NCBI GenBank assembly: GCA_023430065.1
Contig: JAEZCG010000047.1
Span: 1 to 5,149 of the forward strand
Direction of reading: 5' to 3'
Length of the DNA: 5,149 bases
Source: Pseudomonadota bacterium
GTDB taxonomy: Bacteria > Pseudomonadota > Gammaproteobacteria > Burkholderiales > SHXO01
Shown: positions 1-5,149 of the stretch, in pieces
Layout: every line of letters begins with the position of its first letter
Numbering within the stretch: position 1 is the stretch's first letter
Notes under the pieces: generated by a model
Seen by the model: only the letters and a program-made list of their open reading frames with translations
What the model was told of the DNA's origin: nothing
Databases searched by the model: none
Made by a program: the position numbers and the translations under genes

Positions 1-1
1 G

Positions 2-1438
2 TGGATCTCGCCGATCTATCCCTCGCCCATGGCGGACTTCGGCTACGACGTGTCGGACTACTGCGCGATCGCGCCGGCGTTCGGCACCCTCGAACAGTTC
101 GACGCCCTGGTGGAGGAGGCGCACCGGCGCGGCCTGAAGGTGATCCTCGACTTCGTGCCCAACCACACCTCCGATCGCCATCCGTGGTTCGTCGAGAGCC
201 GGGCGTCTCGCGACAACCCGCGGCGCGACTGGTACATCTGGCGCGATCCCGCCCCCGACGGCGGACCGCCGAACAACTGGATCAGCAACTTCGGCGGCAG
301 CGCGTGGACGTTCGATCCGGCGACAGGGCAGTACTACCACCATGCCTTCCTCGAGGAGCAGCCCGACCTCGACTGGCGCAACCCGCGGGTGCGCGCGGCG
401 ATGATGGACGTGCTGCGCTTCTGGATGGAGCGCGGCGTCGACGGTTTCCGCATCGACGTGCTGTGGCATCTGGCGAAGGATCCGCAGCTGCGCGACAACC
501 CGCCCAATCCCGGCTACCAGCCGGGCGACGCCGAGATCCGGCGTCTCCTGCAGGTGCACTCCTGCGATCAGCCGCACATTCACGACATCGTCACCGAGCT
601 GCGCGCGGTGCTCGACGAGTATCCCGAGCGGGTGATGATCGGCGAGATCTACCTGCCGGTGGAACGGCTGGTCGCCTACTACGGCGCCGGCCGGGGCGTC
701 CATCTCCCGTTCAACTTCCAGTTGATCGAGGCGAGCTGGGACGCACCCGAGATCGACCGCATGGTGCACGAGTACGACACCCTGGTGCCCGACGACGAGT
801 GGCCGAACTGGGTGCTGGGCAACCACGACAAGCCGCGCATCGCCTCACGCGTGGGCGAAGGGCAGGCACGCGTGGCCGCGATGCTGCTGCTCACGCTGCG
901 CGGCACGCCCACCATGTACTACGGCGACGAACTGGGGTTGCACGACGTCGCGATTCCGCCCGAGCGCGTGCAGGACCCGTGGGAGAAGAACGAACCGGGC
1001 CTGGGGCTGGGGCGCGATCCGCAGCGCACCCCGATGCAGTGGGACACCTCGCCCAACGCCGGCTTCAGCACCGGCCTGCCCTGGCTGCCGCTGGCCCCGG
1101 ATCACGAGACGCGCAACATCGACTGCCAGGCGCGCGATCCCGCCTCCCTCCTCACGCTCTATCGCAGACTGATCGCGTTGCGGCGTGCACAGGTCGCCCT
1201 GTCGCTGGGCAGCTATGCGCGCGTGGCATGCACCGAGCACCTGCTGGCCTACGAGCGGCGGGGGCCGGACGGCGTGCTGATGGTGGCGCTCAACTTCGGA
1301 CACGAACCGCAAGCGCTCGAGCGAGCGGACCTGCAAGGCGAAGTGTTGCTGTCGACGCACCTGGACCGCGAGGGCGAACGCATCGTCGGGCGCCTCGCCC
1401 TGCGCGCCGACGAGGGCGCGATCGTGCGGCTGCGCTGA
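2..1438 (+). CDS. GH13 alpha-glucosidase (oligosaccharide exo-glucosidase), 5' partial
   Basis: This is a retaining glycoside hydrolase of family 13 that probably releases glucose from the non-reducing end of malto- or isomalto-oligosaccharides, most likely in the cytoplasm. Reading from base 2 gives 478 residues starting WISPIYPSPMADFGYDVSDY, a typical GH13 stretch, so the start codon lies outside the window and about 50 N-terminal residues are missing. The ATG at 29 is internal to the barrel and is not the start. Numbering from the first visible codon, region I is DFVPNH (50-55), the QPDL-type region V is QPDLDW (120-125), region II is GFRIDV (148-153) with nucleophile Asp152, region III has acid/base Glu215 (IGEIY), and region IV is NHD (274-276) with stabiliser Asp276. 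RTPMQWD near 342-348 and a C-terminal beta domain follow, so the catalytic set is complete. Val153 after the nucleophile is the residue usual in oligo-1,6-glucosidases, which hints at alpha-1,6 activity (inference). Trehalose synthase and sucrose-acting relatives cannot be fully excluded. Confidence 0.95.
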   Translation, partial: WISPIYPSPMADFGYDVSDYCAIAPAFGTLEQFDALVEEAHRRGLKVILDFVPNHTSDRHPWFVESRASRDNPRRDWYIWRDPAPDGGPPNNWISNFGGSAWTFDPATGQYYHHAFLEEQPDLDWRNPRVRAAMMDVLRFWMERGVDGFRIDVLWHLAKDPQLRDNPPNPGYQPGDAEIRRLLQVHSCDQPHIHDIVTELRAVLDEYPERVMIGEIYLPVERLVAYYGAGRGVHLPFNFQLIEASWDAPEIDRMVHEYDTLVPDDEWPNWVLGNHDKPRIASRVGEGQARVAAMLLLTLRGTPTMYYGDELGLHDVAIPPERVQDPWEKNEPGLGLGRDPQRTPMQWDTSPNAGFSTGLPWLPLAPDHETRNIDCQARDPASLLTLYRRLIALRRAQVALSLGSYARVACTEHLLAYERRGPDGVLMVALNFGHEPQALERADLQGEVLLSTHLDREGERIVGRLALRADEGAIVRLR

Positions 1439-1442
1439 GCGG

Positions 1443-1883
1443 CTACGCGCCGGCTTCCCGCGCGTCGCAGTCGCGCCCGATGCGGCGCATCCACACGGCG
1501 ATCGTCTGATCGCGCGTCAGTTGATTCGCGTGCGGCACCTCCGCCACGTCGCCCAGTTCCTCGGCCCAGACGCGCACCTGCTCGTCGGTGGGCTGCCATG
1601 CATACGCGTCGGTGATCCAGTCGCCCACCACCTCGGTCACCCACGCGGGCGTGCCCTGTCCGAATCCGACGGCACGGGTCTTCGCCTCGGTGTAGTGCTG
1701 CTCCCAGCGCGCCCAGGCGATGGTGCGGCCGACCTGCTGTGCGACCCAATAGCACACGGCCCGGTCGAACTGCTCGGGCAACTGGTACGGGTTGCGAGGG
1801 TCTGCCGCAGCGGGCGCGAATGCAAGCATGGCGGCGATGGCACCGGCGGCGCGCGAAAGGGTCGCGCGCGTGGTGGAGTTCAT
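1443..1883 (-). CDS. Small Trp-rich exported protein of unknown function
   Basis: This is a 146-residue protein that I do not recognise. Residues 1-27 look like a Sec signal peptide: basic residues at 6 and 11, a hydrophobic stretch AAGAIAAMLAFAP, and an Ala-rich cleavage region (AAA before Asp28). The mature part would be about 119 residues and periplasmic or secreted. It has eight tryptophans (46, 57, 60, 81, 89, 96, 106, 131) and exactly two cysteines (44 and 139), which could form one disulfide joining the two ends of the domain. I see no transmembrane segment beyond the signal, no lipobox and no catalytic motif. The start is supported by AGGAG at 1890-1894, six bases before the ATG. It is the last gene of the minus-strand group, 82 nt after the cupin, and its stop faces the GH13 stop across 4 nt. 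Start, signal peptide and amino-acid composition make it a credible gene, but its function is unknown. Confidence 0.82.
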   Translation of the reverse strand: MNSTTRATLSRAAGAIAAMLAFAPAAADPRNPYQLPEQFDRAVCYWVAQQVGRTIAWARWEQHYTEAKTRAVGFGQGTPAWVTEVVGDWITDAYAWQPTDEQVRVWAEELGDVAEVPHANQLTRDQTIAVWMRRIGRDCDAREAGA

Positions 1884-1889
1884 CCGATT

Positions 1890-1894
1890 CTCCT
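1890..1894 (-). promoter_or_regulatory. Shine-Dalgarno site of the exported-protein gene
   Basis: On the minus strand AGGAG (extended to AGGAGA) sits six bases before the ATG at 1883-1881. This supports that start, which also gives a complete signal peptide. Confidence 0.75.
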
Positions 1895-1911
1895 GTGGGA
1901 CGTGAGCCCGA

Positions 1912-1952
1912 CTCCGGACCGGCGACCTTCCGGAGCAGGCGCCGCCGGCGCC
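1912..1952. other. Two adjacent GC-rich hairpins between the cupin and exported-protein genes
   Basis: CTCCGG (1912-1917) pairs with CCGGAG (1930-1935) around a 12-nt loop, and GGCGCC (1938-1943) pairs with GGCGCC (1947-1952) around GCC. Both lie in the 82-nt gap between the cupin stop and the downstream Shine-Dalgarno. No T-run follows either stem on the minus strand, so this is not a standard intrinsic terminator. It could attenuate or stabilise the transcript between the two genes, or be a chance product of high GC. Confidence 0.3.
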
Positions 1953-1965
1953 ACGCAGACTCTCG

Positions 1966-2343
1966 TCAATCGTTCGCGGTGCCGAATTCCGCCGGCGACA
2001 CGATCTCGATCAACTCGAGGTCGTCCGAGTGCGCGAGTTCGGTGTGTCGGATGCCGGGTGGCTGGTGCACACAGGTGCCCGGTACCAGGGTCACCTCGCC
2101 CACGCCCTCGTAGTCGAATTTGATCCAGCCCTTGAGGACGTAGACCATCTGGAACTCGACCTCGTGGTGATGGCGCTGCGGCATGGCCTGCACGCCGGGT
2201 ATCGCACGGATGACGTGCGCGACGACCTTGCCCGCCGTGGCGTCCTTGATGCCCAGGTCGCGATACTCGAAGAACGCGCGCAGTCCCCGATCCCACTCTG
2301 CGTCCTTGGCGTGACTGACGGAAAACCGCATCTTCTGGTCCAT
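1966..2343 (-). CDS. Small single-domain cupin protein
   Basis: This is a 125-residue protein made of one cupin beta-barrel, probably cytoplasmic and metal-binding. Motif 1 covers residues 50-72: Gly50, the cluster HHH (58-60), then Gln65 where the consensus has Glu, and Gly72. Motif 2 is GTCVHQPPGIRH (89-100) and matches G(X)5PXG(X)2H. Predicted metal ligands are His58, His60, Gln65 and His100; the Glu-to-Gln change is tolerated in many cupins. An upstream in-frame ATG at 2358 would add five residues, but it overlaps GGAGGAG, the obvious Shine-Dalgarno for the ATG at 2343, so I prefer 2343. The barrel could be an enzyme (dioxygenase or isomerase type) or a small-molecule sensor, and the sequence does not decide. 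It lies 62 nt downstream of the methyltransferase on the same strand. The family call is firm and the role is unknown. Confidence 0.9.
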   Translation of the reverse strand: MDQKMRFSVSHAKDAEWDRGLRAFFEYRDLGIKDATAGKVVAHVIRAIPGVQAMPQRHHHEVEFQMVYVLKGWIKFDYEGVGEVTLVPGTCVHQPPGIRHTELAHSDDLELIEIVSPAEFGTAND

Positions 2344-2349
2344 GCCCTG

Positions 2350-2356
2350 CTCCTCC
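2350..2356 (-). promoter_or_regulatory. Shine-Dalgarno site that decides the cupin start
   Basis: The minus strand reads GGAGGAG followed by six bases and then the ATG at 2343. The alternative ATG at 2358 shares its G with this site and has no Shine-Dalgarno of its own upstream. Gene callers that take the longest frame would therefore add five residues that are really ribosome-binding sequence. Confidence 0.8.
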
Positions 2357-2405
2357 ATCGGCTGGTCGTGGCGCGATTATGGCAGCAGGCAGTCATCACC
2401 GCCGC

Positions 2406-3176
2406 CTATTCCGGCCGGCTGGCTTGGAACAGATATCGGTTCAGGCTGAAGAAGTATTCGTCGCGCGCGGACAACGTCTTCAGATCTTCGGTCCAGGCGG
2501 CGACCACGTCCGCCCCGATGCGCTTGCCGGCAAAGGCCCCGAGCATGCCGATCATGCCGTGACTGTAGGTGTCGGGATCGAAGCGGTCGTTGAGCAGGAC
2601 CACCGCCTTGCAGGTGTCGACGCGCAGGCCGGCCTGCTCGAGGCGCCGGCGCAGCGAGCGCGGCAGGTGCGGATGCGGACAGTGCAGGTCCCAGGTCTCG
2701 AGCACGTGGCGCATGCGCGCCGGATCGCCTGCGTTCCACACGCAGGACGCCCAGTCGGTGTCGACCACCACCGCGCGTCCGCCGGGCCGGAGCACCCGAT
2801 GCAGTTCGCGCAGCGCAAGGTCCACGTCCGCCACGTACTCGTACACCTGCGTGCACACCACCGCGTCGACACTGGCGTCGGCGTACGGCAGCTTCGTGAC
2901 GTCGCCGGTCTGGATGCGCGCATTCGGGTGTGCGCCACAGCGCTGCTGCGCCAGCGCCACCATGTCCGGCGACAGGTCGAGGCATTCGACGCGCCCCGTG
3001 GGTCCCAGTCGCTCGAGCAGTGCCAGTGCGAGCAGGCCCGGTCCGCAACCGAGATCGGCGACGCACTCGCCCGGACGTGCGTCGAGCGCGGCCAGCACCT
3101 CGCGGCGCTGCTGCACGACGTCGGGCGTGAGGTAGATCGCCTCCATGCGGCGCGAGGCGCGCGCATCGAAGTTCAT
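2406..3176 (-). CDS. Class I SAM-dependent methyltransferase
   Basis: This 256-residue cytoplasmic enzyme should transfer a methyl group from S-adenosylmethionine to an unidentified small-molecule acceptor. It has the Rossmann-type Methyltransf_11/UbiE-like pattern: motif I DLGCGPG (41-47) for SAM binding, acidic Asp67 at the end of strand beta-2 (ECLDLS) for the ribose hydroxyls, GDV at 91-93 for the adenine side, and the post-motif LRPGG (129-133) followed by a hydrophobic strand. The C-terminal half (WDLHCPHPHLP, then YFFSLNRYLF near 241-250) should form the acceptor side and resembles unstudied stand-alone methyltransferases more than UbiE itself. Its ATG lies two bases after the TGA of the amidase, with only a weak Shine-Dalgarno inside the amidase tail, so translational coupling is likely. 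The same frame stays open upstream as far as 4268, but that part is an out-of-frame shadow of the amidase. The class is certain and the substrate is unknown. Confidence 0.93.
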   Translation of the reverse strand: MNFDARASRRMEAIYLTPDVVQQRREVLAALDARPGECVADLGCGPGLLALALLERLGPTGRVECLDLSPDMVALAQQRCGAHPNARIQTGDVTKLPYADASVDAVVCTQVYEYVADVDLALRELHRVLRPGGRAVVVDTDWASCVWNAGDPARMRHVLETWDLHCPHPHLPRSLRRRLEQAGLRVDTCKAVVLLNDRFDPDTYSHGMIGMLGAFAGKRIGADVVAAWTEDLKTLSARDEYFFSLNRYLFQASRPE

Positions 3177-3178
3177 GC

Positions 3179-4768
3179 TCACGCCCGCTGACCCGACCCC
3201 GCGAGCACCGCTTCGCACCAGCGCCCAACGGCCAACACCGTGGCGTCCGCGCCGGGACGACCGACCAGTTGCAGGCCCACCGGGAGTCCGCGTGCGTCGC
3301 GGCCGCACGGAATGCTCAGCGCCGGCAGGCCGGAGAAATTGAACGGCGAGGTCAGGCGCGTGAGCGCGGTCGGCACCGGCAGCGTGCGATCGCCGATCTG
3401 CAGAGTGGTGGTGCCCTGCCGCGGAATGCTGACCGGCAGGGTGGGCAAGACGAACACGTCCGCGTCCCCGAGGGCCGCGATCATGTTGTCGCGCAGCCAG
3501 CGTCGCAGGCGCTGCGCCTTGATGTAGTCGACCGCGCCGACGAACTGACCGACCTCGAGGCGCAGGCGCACGTCCGCACTCAACCCGGTGGACTTGTTCA
3601 TCAGCAGGTCCCAGTTCGCCTGACAGGCCTCGGTGCAAAGCGTCAGAAACTGCGTCGCCGGCGCGTACTGTGCGCCCTCCACGTCGCGTTCGTCCACGTG
3701 GGCGCCGGCCTTGGCGAGCGCCTCGATCGCCGCCATGACCGTCGCACGCACGGTGTCCTCGACATGGTCGAAGAAGAACGCCACCGGCCGCACCATCCGC
3801 GGCCGCTCCACGCGCTTGCCTCCGATGCAGCCTGCCGGCAGGCCCGCCATCGCCTCGAATGCGAACACCGCATCGTCGACGGTGCGCGTCAGCGGGCCGA
3901 TATGGTCGAGCGACCACGCCAGCGGCCACACACCCTCGCGCGAGACGGCATCGTGCGAGGGCTTGAACCCGACCACGCCGCAGCAGGCGGCCGGGATGCG
4001 GATCGACCCACCCGTGTCCGTGCCGATGCCGATGGTGGCCAGGCCCGCCGCCACCGCTGCGCCGGATCCGCCGCTGGACCCGCCCGGCAAGTGCCCCGGT
4101 GCATTCGGATTGTTCACGGCGCCGAAGTGCACGTTGGCGCTGGTCACGCCATAGGCGAGCTCGTGCAGGTTGGCCATGCCGATGACCAGCGCACCGGCTG
4201 CGCGCAGGCGTGCCACCGCGTCGGCATCCCGGTCGCCTTCCTGCGGCTCGATCGCCTTGGTGCCGCACGTGGTCGGATAGCCGCGCACCTTCATCAGGTC
4301 CTTGACCGCCACCGGCACGCCGGCGAGCGGGCCGACGTCCTCACCGCGGCCGATGCGCTGGTCCAGAGCGCGTGCCTCCGCCCGCACCTGCTCCGGGCGC
4401 AGCGTGATGAACGCGTTCAGCTCGCGATGGCGGTCGATGGCGGCAAGAAAGGTGTTTGCCACCTGCTCGACGGAGATCGTGCGCGCTCGCACCTGTGCGG
4501 CGATGCGGGCGACACCGGCGAACGTCAAGTCGTCGACCGGGCCGCTGTCGACCTCCTGCGGGCGCGGGGGCAGCACCTCCAGCTTGCTGCGCGGCGGGAG
4601 CACCAGCATGTCGCCCGTATCGGGCGCCTCCAGCATGGTCTGCATGTCCTTGAGGTGCATCGCCAGGCGCTCCTCCCAGAGCGCCGCGCGCTCGATGAAC
4701 GGATAGCCGCGCGAATGCGCGGAGGCCGACAACAAGTCCTTCAAGCGCTCCTCCATCGGGGTTTTCAT
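3179..4768 (-). CDS. Amidase-signature family amidohydrolase
   Basis: This 529-residue enzyme hydrolyses a carboxamide to acid and ammonia (or amine), probably in the cytoplasm. The Ser-cisSer-Lys triad is complete: Lys156 in VAVKD, cis-Ser231 in the Gly/Ser-rich GGSSGGSGAA, and nucleophile Ser255 in TDTGGSIRIPA. The spacings of 75 and 24 residues are those of fatty acid amide hydrolase. The C-terminal FNFSGLPALSIPCG...GLPVGLQLVGRPG stretch is typical of the family. Residues 1-75 are an unusual extension: a predicted helical region, then a proline-rich linker with LPPR twice (57-60 and 66-69) before the usual family start near residue 80. The ATG at 4768 has only a weak AGGGA about ten bases upstream; the next ATG (4756) has none. 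GatA is a relative, but no GatB or GatC is present, so a free-standing amidase is the better call. It is the first gene of the minus-strand group and its stop is two bases before the methyltransferase start. The substrate cannot be told. Confidence 0.95.
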   Translation of the reverse strand: MKTPMEERLKDLLSASAHSRGYPFIERAALWEERLAMHLKDMQTMLEAPDTGDMLVLPPRSKLEVLPPRPQEVDSGPVDDLTFAGVARIAAQVRARTISVEQVANTFLAAIDRHRELNAFITLRPEQVRAEARALDQRIGRGEDVGPLAGVPVAVKDLMKVRGYPTTCGTKAIEPQEGDRDADAVARLRAAGALVIGMANLHELAYGVTSANVHFGAVNNPNAPGHLPGGSSGGSGAAVAAGLATIGIGTDTGGSIRIPAACCGVVGFKPSHDAVSREGVWPLAWSLDHIGPLTRTVDDAVFAFEAMAGLPAGCIGGKRVERPRMVRPVAFFFDHVEDTVRATVMAAIEALAKAGAHVDERDVEGAQYAPATQFLTLCTEACQANWDLLMNKSTGLSADVRLRLEVGQFVGAVDYIKAQRLRRWLRDNMIAALGDADVFVLPTLPVSIPRQGTTTLQIGDRTLPVPTALTRLTSPFNFSGLPALSIPCGRDARGLPVGLQLVGRPGADATVLAVGRWCEAVLAGSGQRA

Positions 4769-4872
4769 GCTGGTTCGTTCCCTATTCTGTCTCGGATGGT
4801 CGTGTGCGGCGATGCCGCCGTTCTTGCGTTCAGCGCTTCAACGGATGTAGCGTCTGAGTCGAACACGCGAAG

Positions 4873-4890
4873 CATACCGATTTCGGCATG
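4873..4890. repeat. Short near-perfect hairpin upstream of the amidase
   Basis: CATACCGA (4873-4880) and TCGGCATG (4883-4890) form an 8-bp stem around TT with one non-Watson-Crick position, which is a G-U wobble on the minus strand. It lies 105-122 bases upstream of the amidase start and overlaps the first copy of the TCGGCATGACG word. It could be a regulator site or part of the repeat family next to it. Confidence 0.4.
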
Positions 4891-4903
4891 ACGTACCGTG
4901 GGA
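4883..4903. repeat. 21-bp dispersed repeat, copy 1
   Basis: This begins TCGGCATGACG and ends CGTGGGA. It matches the segment at 4931-4951 at 18 of 21 positions, 48 bp away and in the same orientation. The CGGSATGA core recurs in the tandem units at 5049 and 5070. Confidence 0.55.
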
Positions 4904-4930
4904 GGCGTGCGAGTGCACATTTCCATGGGC

Positions 4931-4951
4931 TCGGCATGACGCAGCGTGGAA
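4931..4951. repeat. 21-bp dispersed repeat, copy 2
   Basis: This begins TCGGCATGACG and ends CGTGGAA, matching 4883-4903 at 18 of 21 positions. It lies just upstream of the large inverted repeat and shares its CGGSATGA core with that element's right arm. Confidence 0.55.
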
Positions 4952-4972
4952 CGCGCGAGAGGCGCAGACCAA

Positions 4973-5065
4973 CTGACGGTGTCATTTCGAGCGCAGCGAG
5001 AAATCCTCGCCGTGGACACTACACAGCGAGGATCCCTCGCCGTCGGCTCGGGATGACACCGTTAG
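4973..5065. repeat. Nested inverted-repeat element (REP/BIME- or MITE-like palindrome)
   Basis: The left arm (4973-5010) and right arm (5026-5065) are inverted copies around a 15-nt loop (5011-5025). The outer stem is CTGACGGTGTCAT against ATGACACCGTTAG, with one wobble; the inner stem is ATCCTCGC against GCGAGGAT. Each arm also holds its own mini-hairpin: ATTTC (4984-4988) with GAAAT (5000-5004) on the left, and ATCCC (5032-5036) with GGGAT (5050-5054) on the right. The TT/AA to CC/GG change keeps both mini-stems. There is no coding capacity. GC-rich words of the GTCATTTCGAGCG...AGCGAGAAATC type are familiar to me as dispersed intergenic repeats in diverse bacteria; that is recollection and was not searched. 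Confidence 0.8.
4977..5020. repeat. 44-bp perfect direct repeat, copy 1
   Basis: This runs from CGGTGTCATTTCGAGC to GCCGTGGACACT and is identical at all 44 positions to 5106-5149, an offset of 129 bp. It makes up most of the left arm of the palindrome plus part of its loop. Confidence 0.95.
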
Positions 5066-5090
5066 CGTGCGGGATGATCTCGATAGCGTG
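5049..5090. repeat. 21-bp tandem repeat, two units
   Basis: Units 5049-5069 and 5070-5090 lie end to end and match at 17 of 21 positions. Both begin CGGGATGA and end TAGCGTG. The first unit is also the end of the palindrome's right arm. A weaker third unit (CATGACGTCGAT) may follow at about 5094-5105, just before the next 44-bp repeat. Confidence 0.65.
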
Positions 5091-5105
5091 TGTCATGACG
5101 TCGAT

Positions 5106-5149
5106 CGGTGTCATTTCGAGCGCAGCGAGAAATCCTCGCCGTGGACACT
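5106..5149. repeat. 44-bp perfect direct repeat, copy 2, reaching the window edge
   Basis: This is identical to 4977-5020. It stops only because the window ends, so the shared sequence may be longer and a second full palindrome may follow outside. Confidence 0.95.

Larger units (their letters stand above)
4769..5149. other. Gene-free, repeat-rich region upstream of the amidase
   Basis: No frame here has protein-like composition together with a start and Shine-Dalgarno. The stretch from about 4873 to the window end is made of related short repeats and palindromes. The first ~100 bp (4769-4870) are non-repetitive and must hold the amidase leader and probably its promoter, but I see no convincing -35/-10 pair. 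The only candidate is TATGCT on the minus strand (4871-4876), with no good -35 partner. Confidence 0.7.

Noticed and set aside
1..1509. Open frame of 502 codons starting at GTG on the plus strand, overlapping the alpha-glucosidase
   Set aside because: Its product is Arg/Ala/Gly-rich with no domain; the neighbouring frame from base 2 encodes intact GH13 motifs. It is a high-GC shadow.
1912..1952. Intrinsic terminator after the cupin gene
   Set aside because: Stable stems are present but no T-run follows on the minus strand, so I list them only as hairpins of unknown role.
2376..2381. CATAAT (minus strand) as a -10 box for a separate cupin promoter
   Set aside because: It matches five of six consensus bases and is well placed, but no -35 resembling TTGACA occurs 16-18 bases upstream, so a promoter cannot be claimed.
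3177..4268. Upstream continuation of the methyltransferase frame, which would make a 620-residue fusion
   Set aside because: The part above 3176 is a low-complexity shadow in another frame of the amidase. The methyltransferase has a natural ATG two bases after the amidase stop.
3269..4891. Long plus-strand frame of 540 codons antisense to the amidase
   Set aside because: The protein is rich in His, Arg and Ala with no recognisable motif, while the opposite strand carries the full amidase signature and triad. Long antisense frames are expected at this GC content.
4765..5019. 84-codon minus-strand frame upstream of the amidase
   Set aside because: It is formed largely by the repeat sequence, has no Shine-Dalgarno and no protein-like pattern, and overlaps the amidase start. 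Such repeats often yield spurious small genes.
4977..5149. CRISPR array
   Set aside because: There are only two 44-bp repeats, and the 85-bp interval between them consists of the palindrome's own arm and related tandem units, not a unique spacer. No cas gene is present.

Overview
The window comes from a GC-rich bacterium (roughly two thirds G+C by eye, codon third positions strongly G/C). The protein families and the tight gene packing fit a Pseudomonadota genome, perhaps a betaproteobacterium. That placement is an impression from protein style; there is no rRNA or other marker gene here.

Layout. Positions 2-1438 (+) hold a GH13 alpha-glucosidase that is cut at its 5' end by the window edge. 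Facing it, and separated by only 4 nt, is a minus-strand group read right to left: an amidase-signature amidohydrolase (4768-3179), a class I SAM-dependent methyltransferase (3176-2406, two bases after the amidase stop), a small single-domain cupin (2343-1966) and a small Trp-rich exported protein of unknown function (1883-1443). The amidase and methyltransferase are almost certainly co-translated. The cupin and the exported protein each have their own strong Shine-Dalgarno and lie 62 and 82 nt downstream of the gene before them, so they may be in the same transcript or separately expressed.

Upstream of the amidase, 4769-5149 (381 bp) has no credible gene and is full of repeats: a perfect 44-bp direct repeat (4977-5020 and 5106-5149, the second running to the window edge), a long inverted repeat (4973-5010 with 5026-5065), a 21-bp tandem pair (5049-5090) and two further related words (4883-4903, 4931-4951). 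Both arms of the inverted repeat are diverged versions of one word of the type GTGTCATYYCGAGCG...GCGAGRRATCC. Each arm also folds on itself, and TT/AA in one arm is replaced by CC/GG in the other, so the small stem is kept. This looks like a REP/BIME-like or MITE-like dispersed palindrome and is the most interesting structure in the window.

Function together. The GH13 enzyme belongs to carbohydrate use on the opposite strand and has no visible link to the other genes. The amidase-methyltransferase(-cupin) group suggests small-molecule conversion (amide hydrolysis plus methylation), but no substrate can be read from the sequence. I see no defence system, CRISPR, transposase, tRNA or rRNA, and no clear case for a new multi-gene system.
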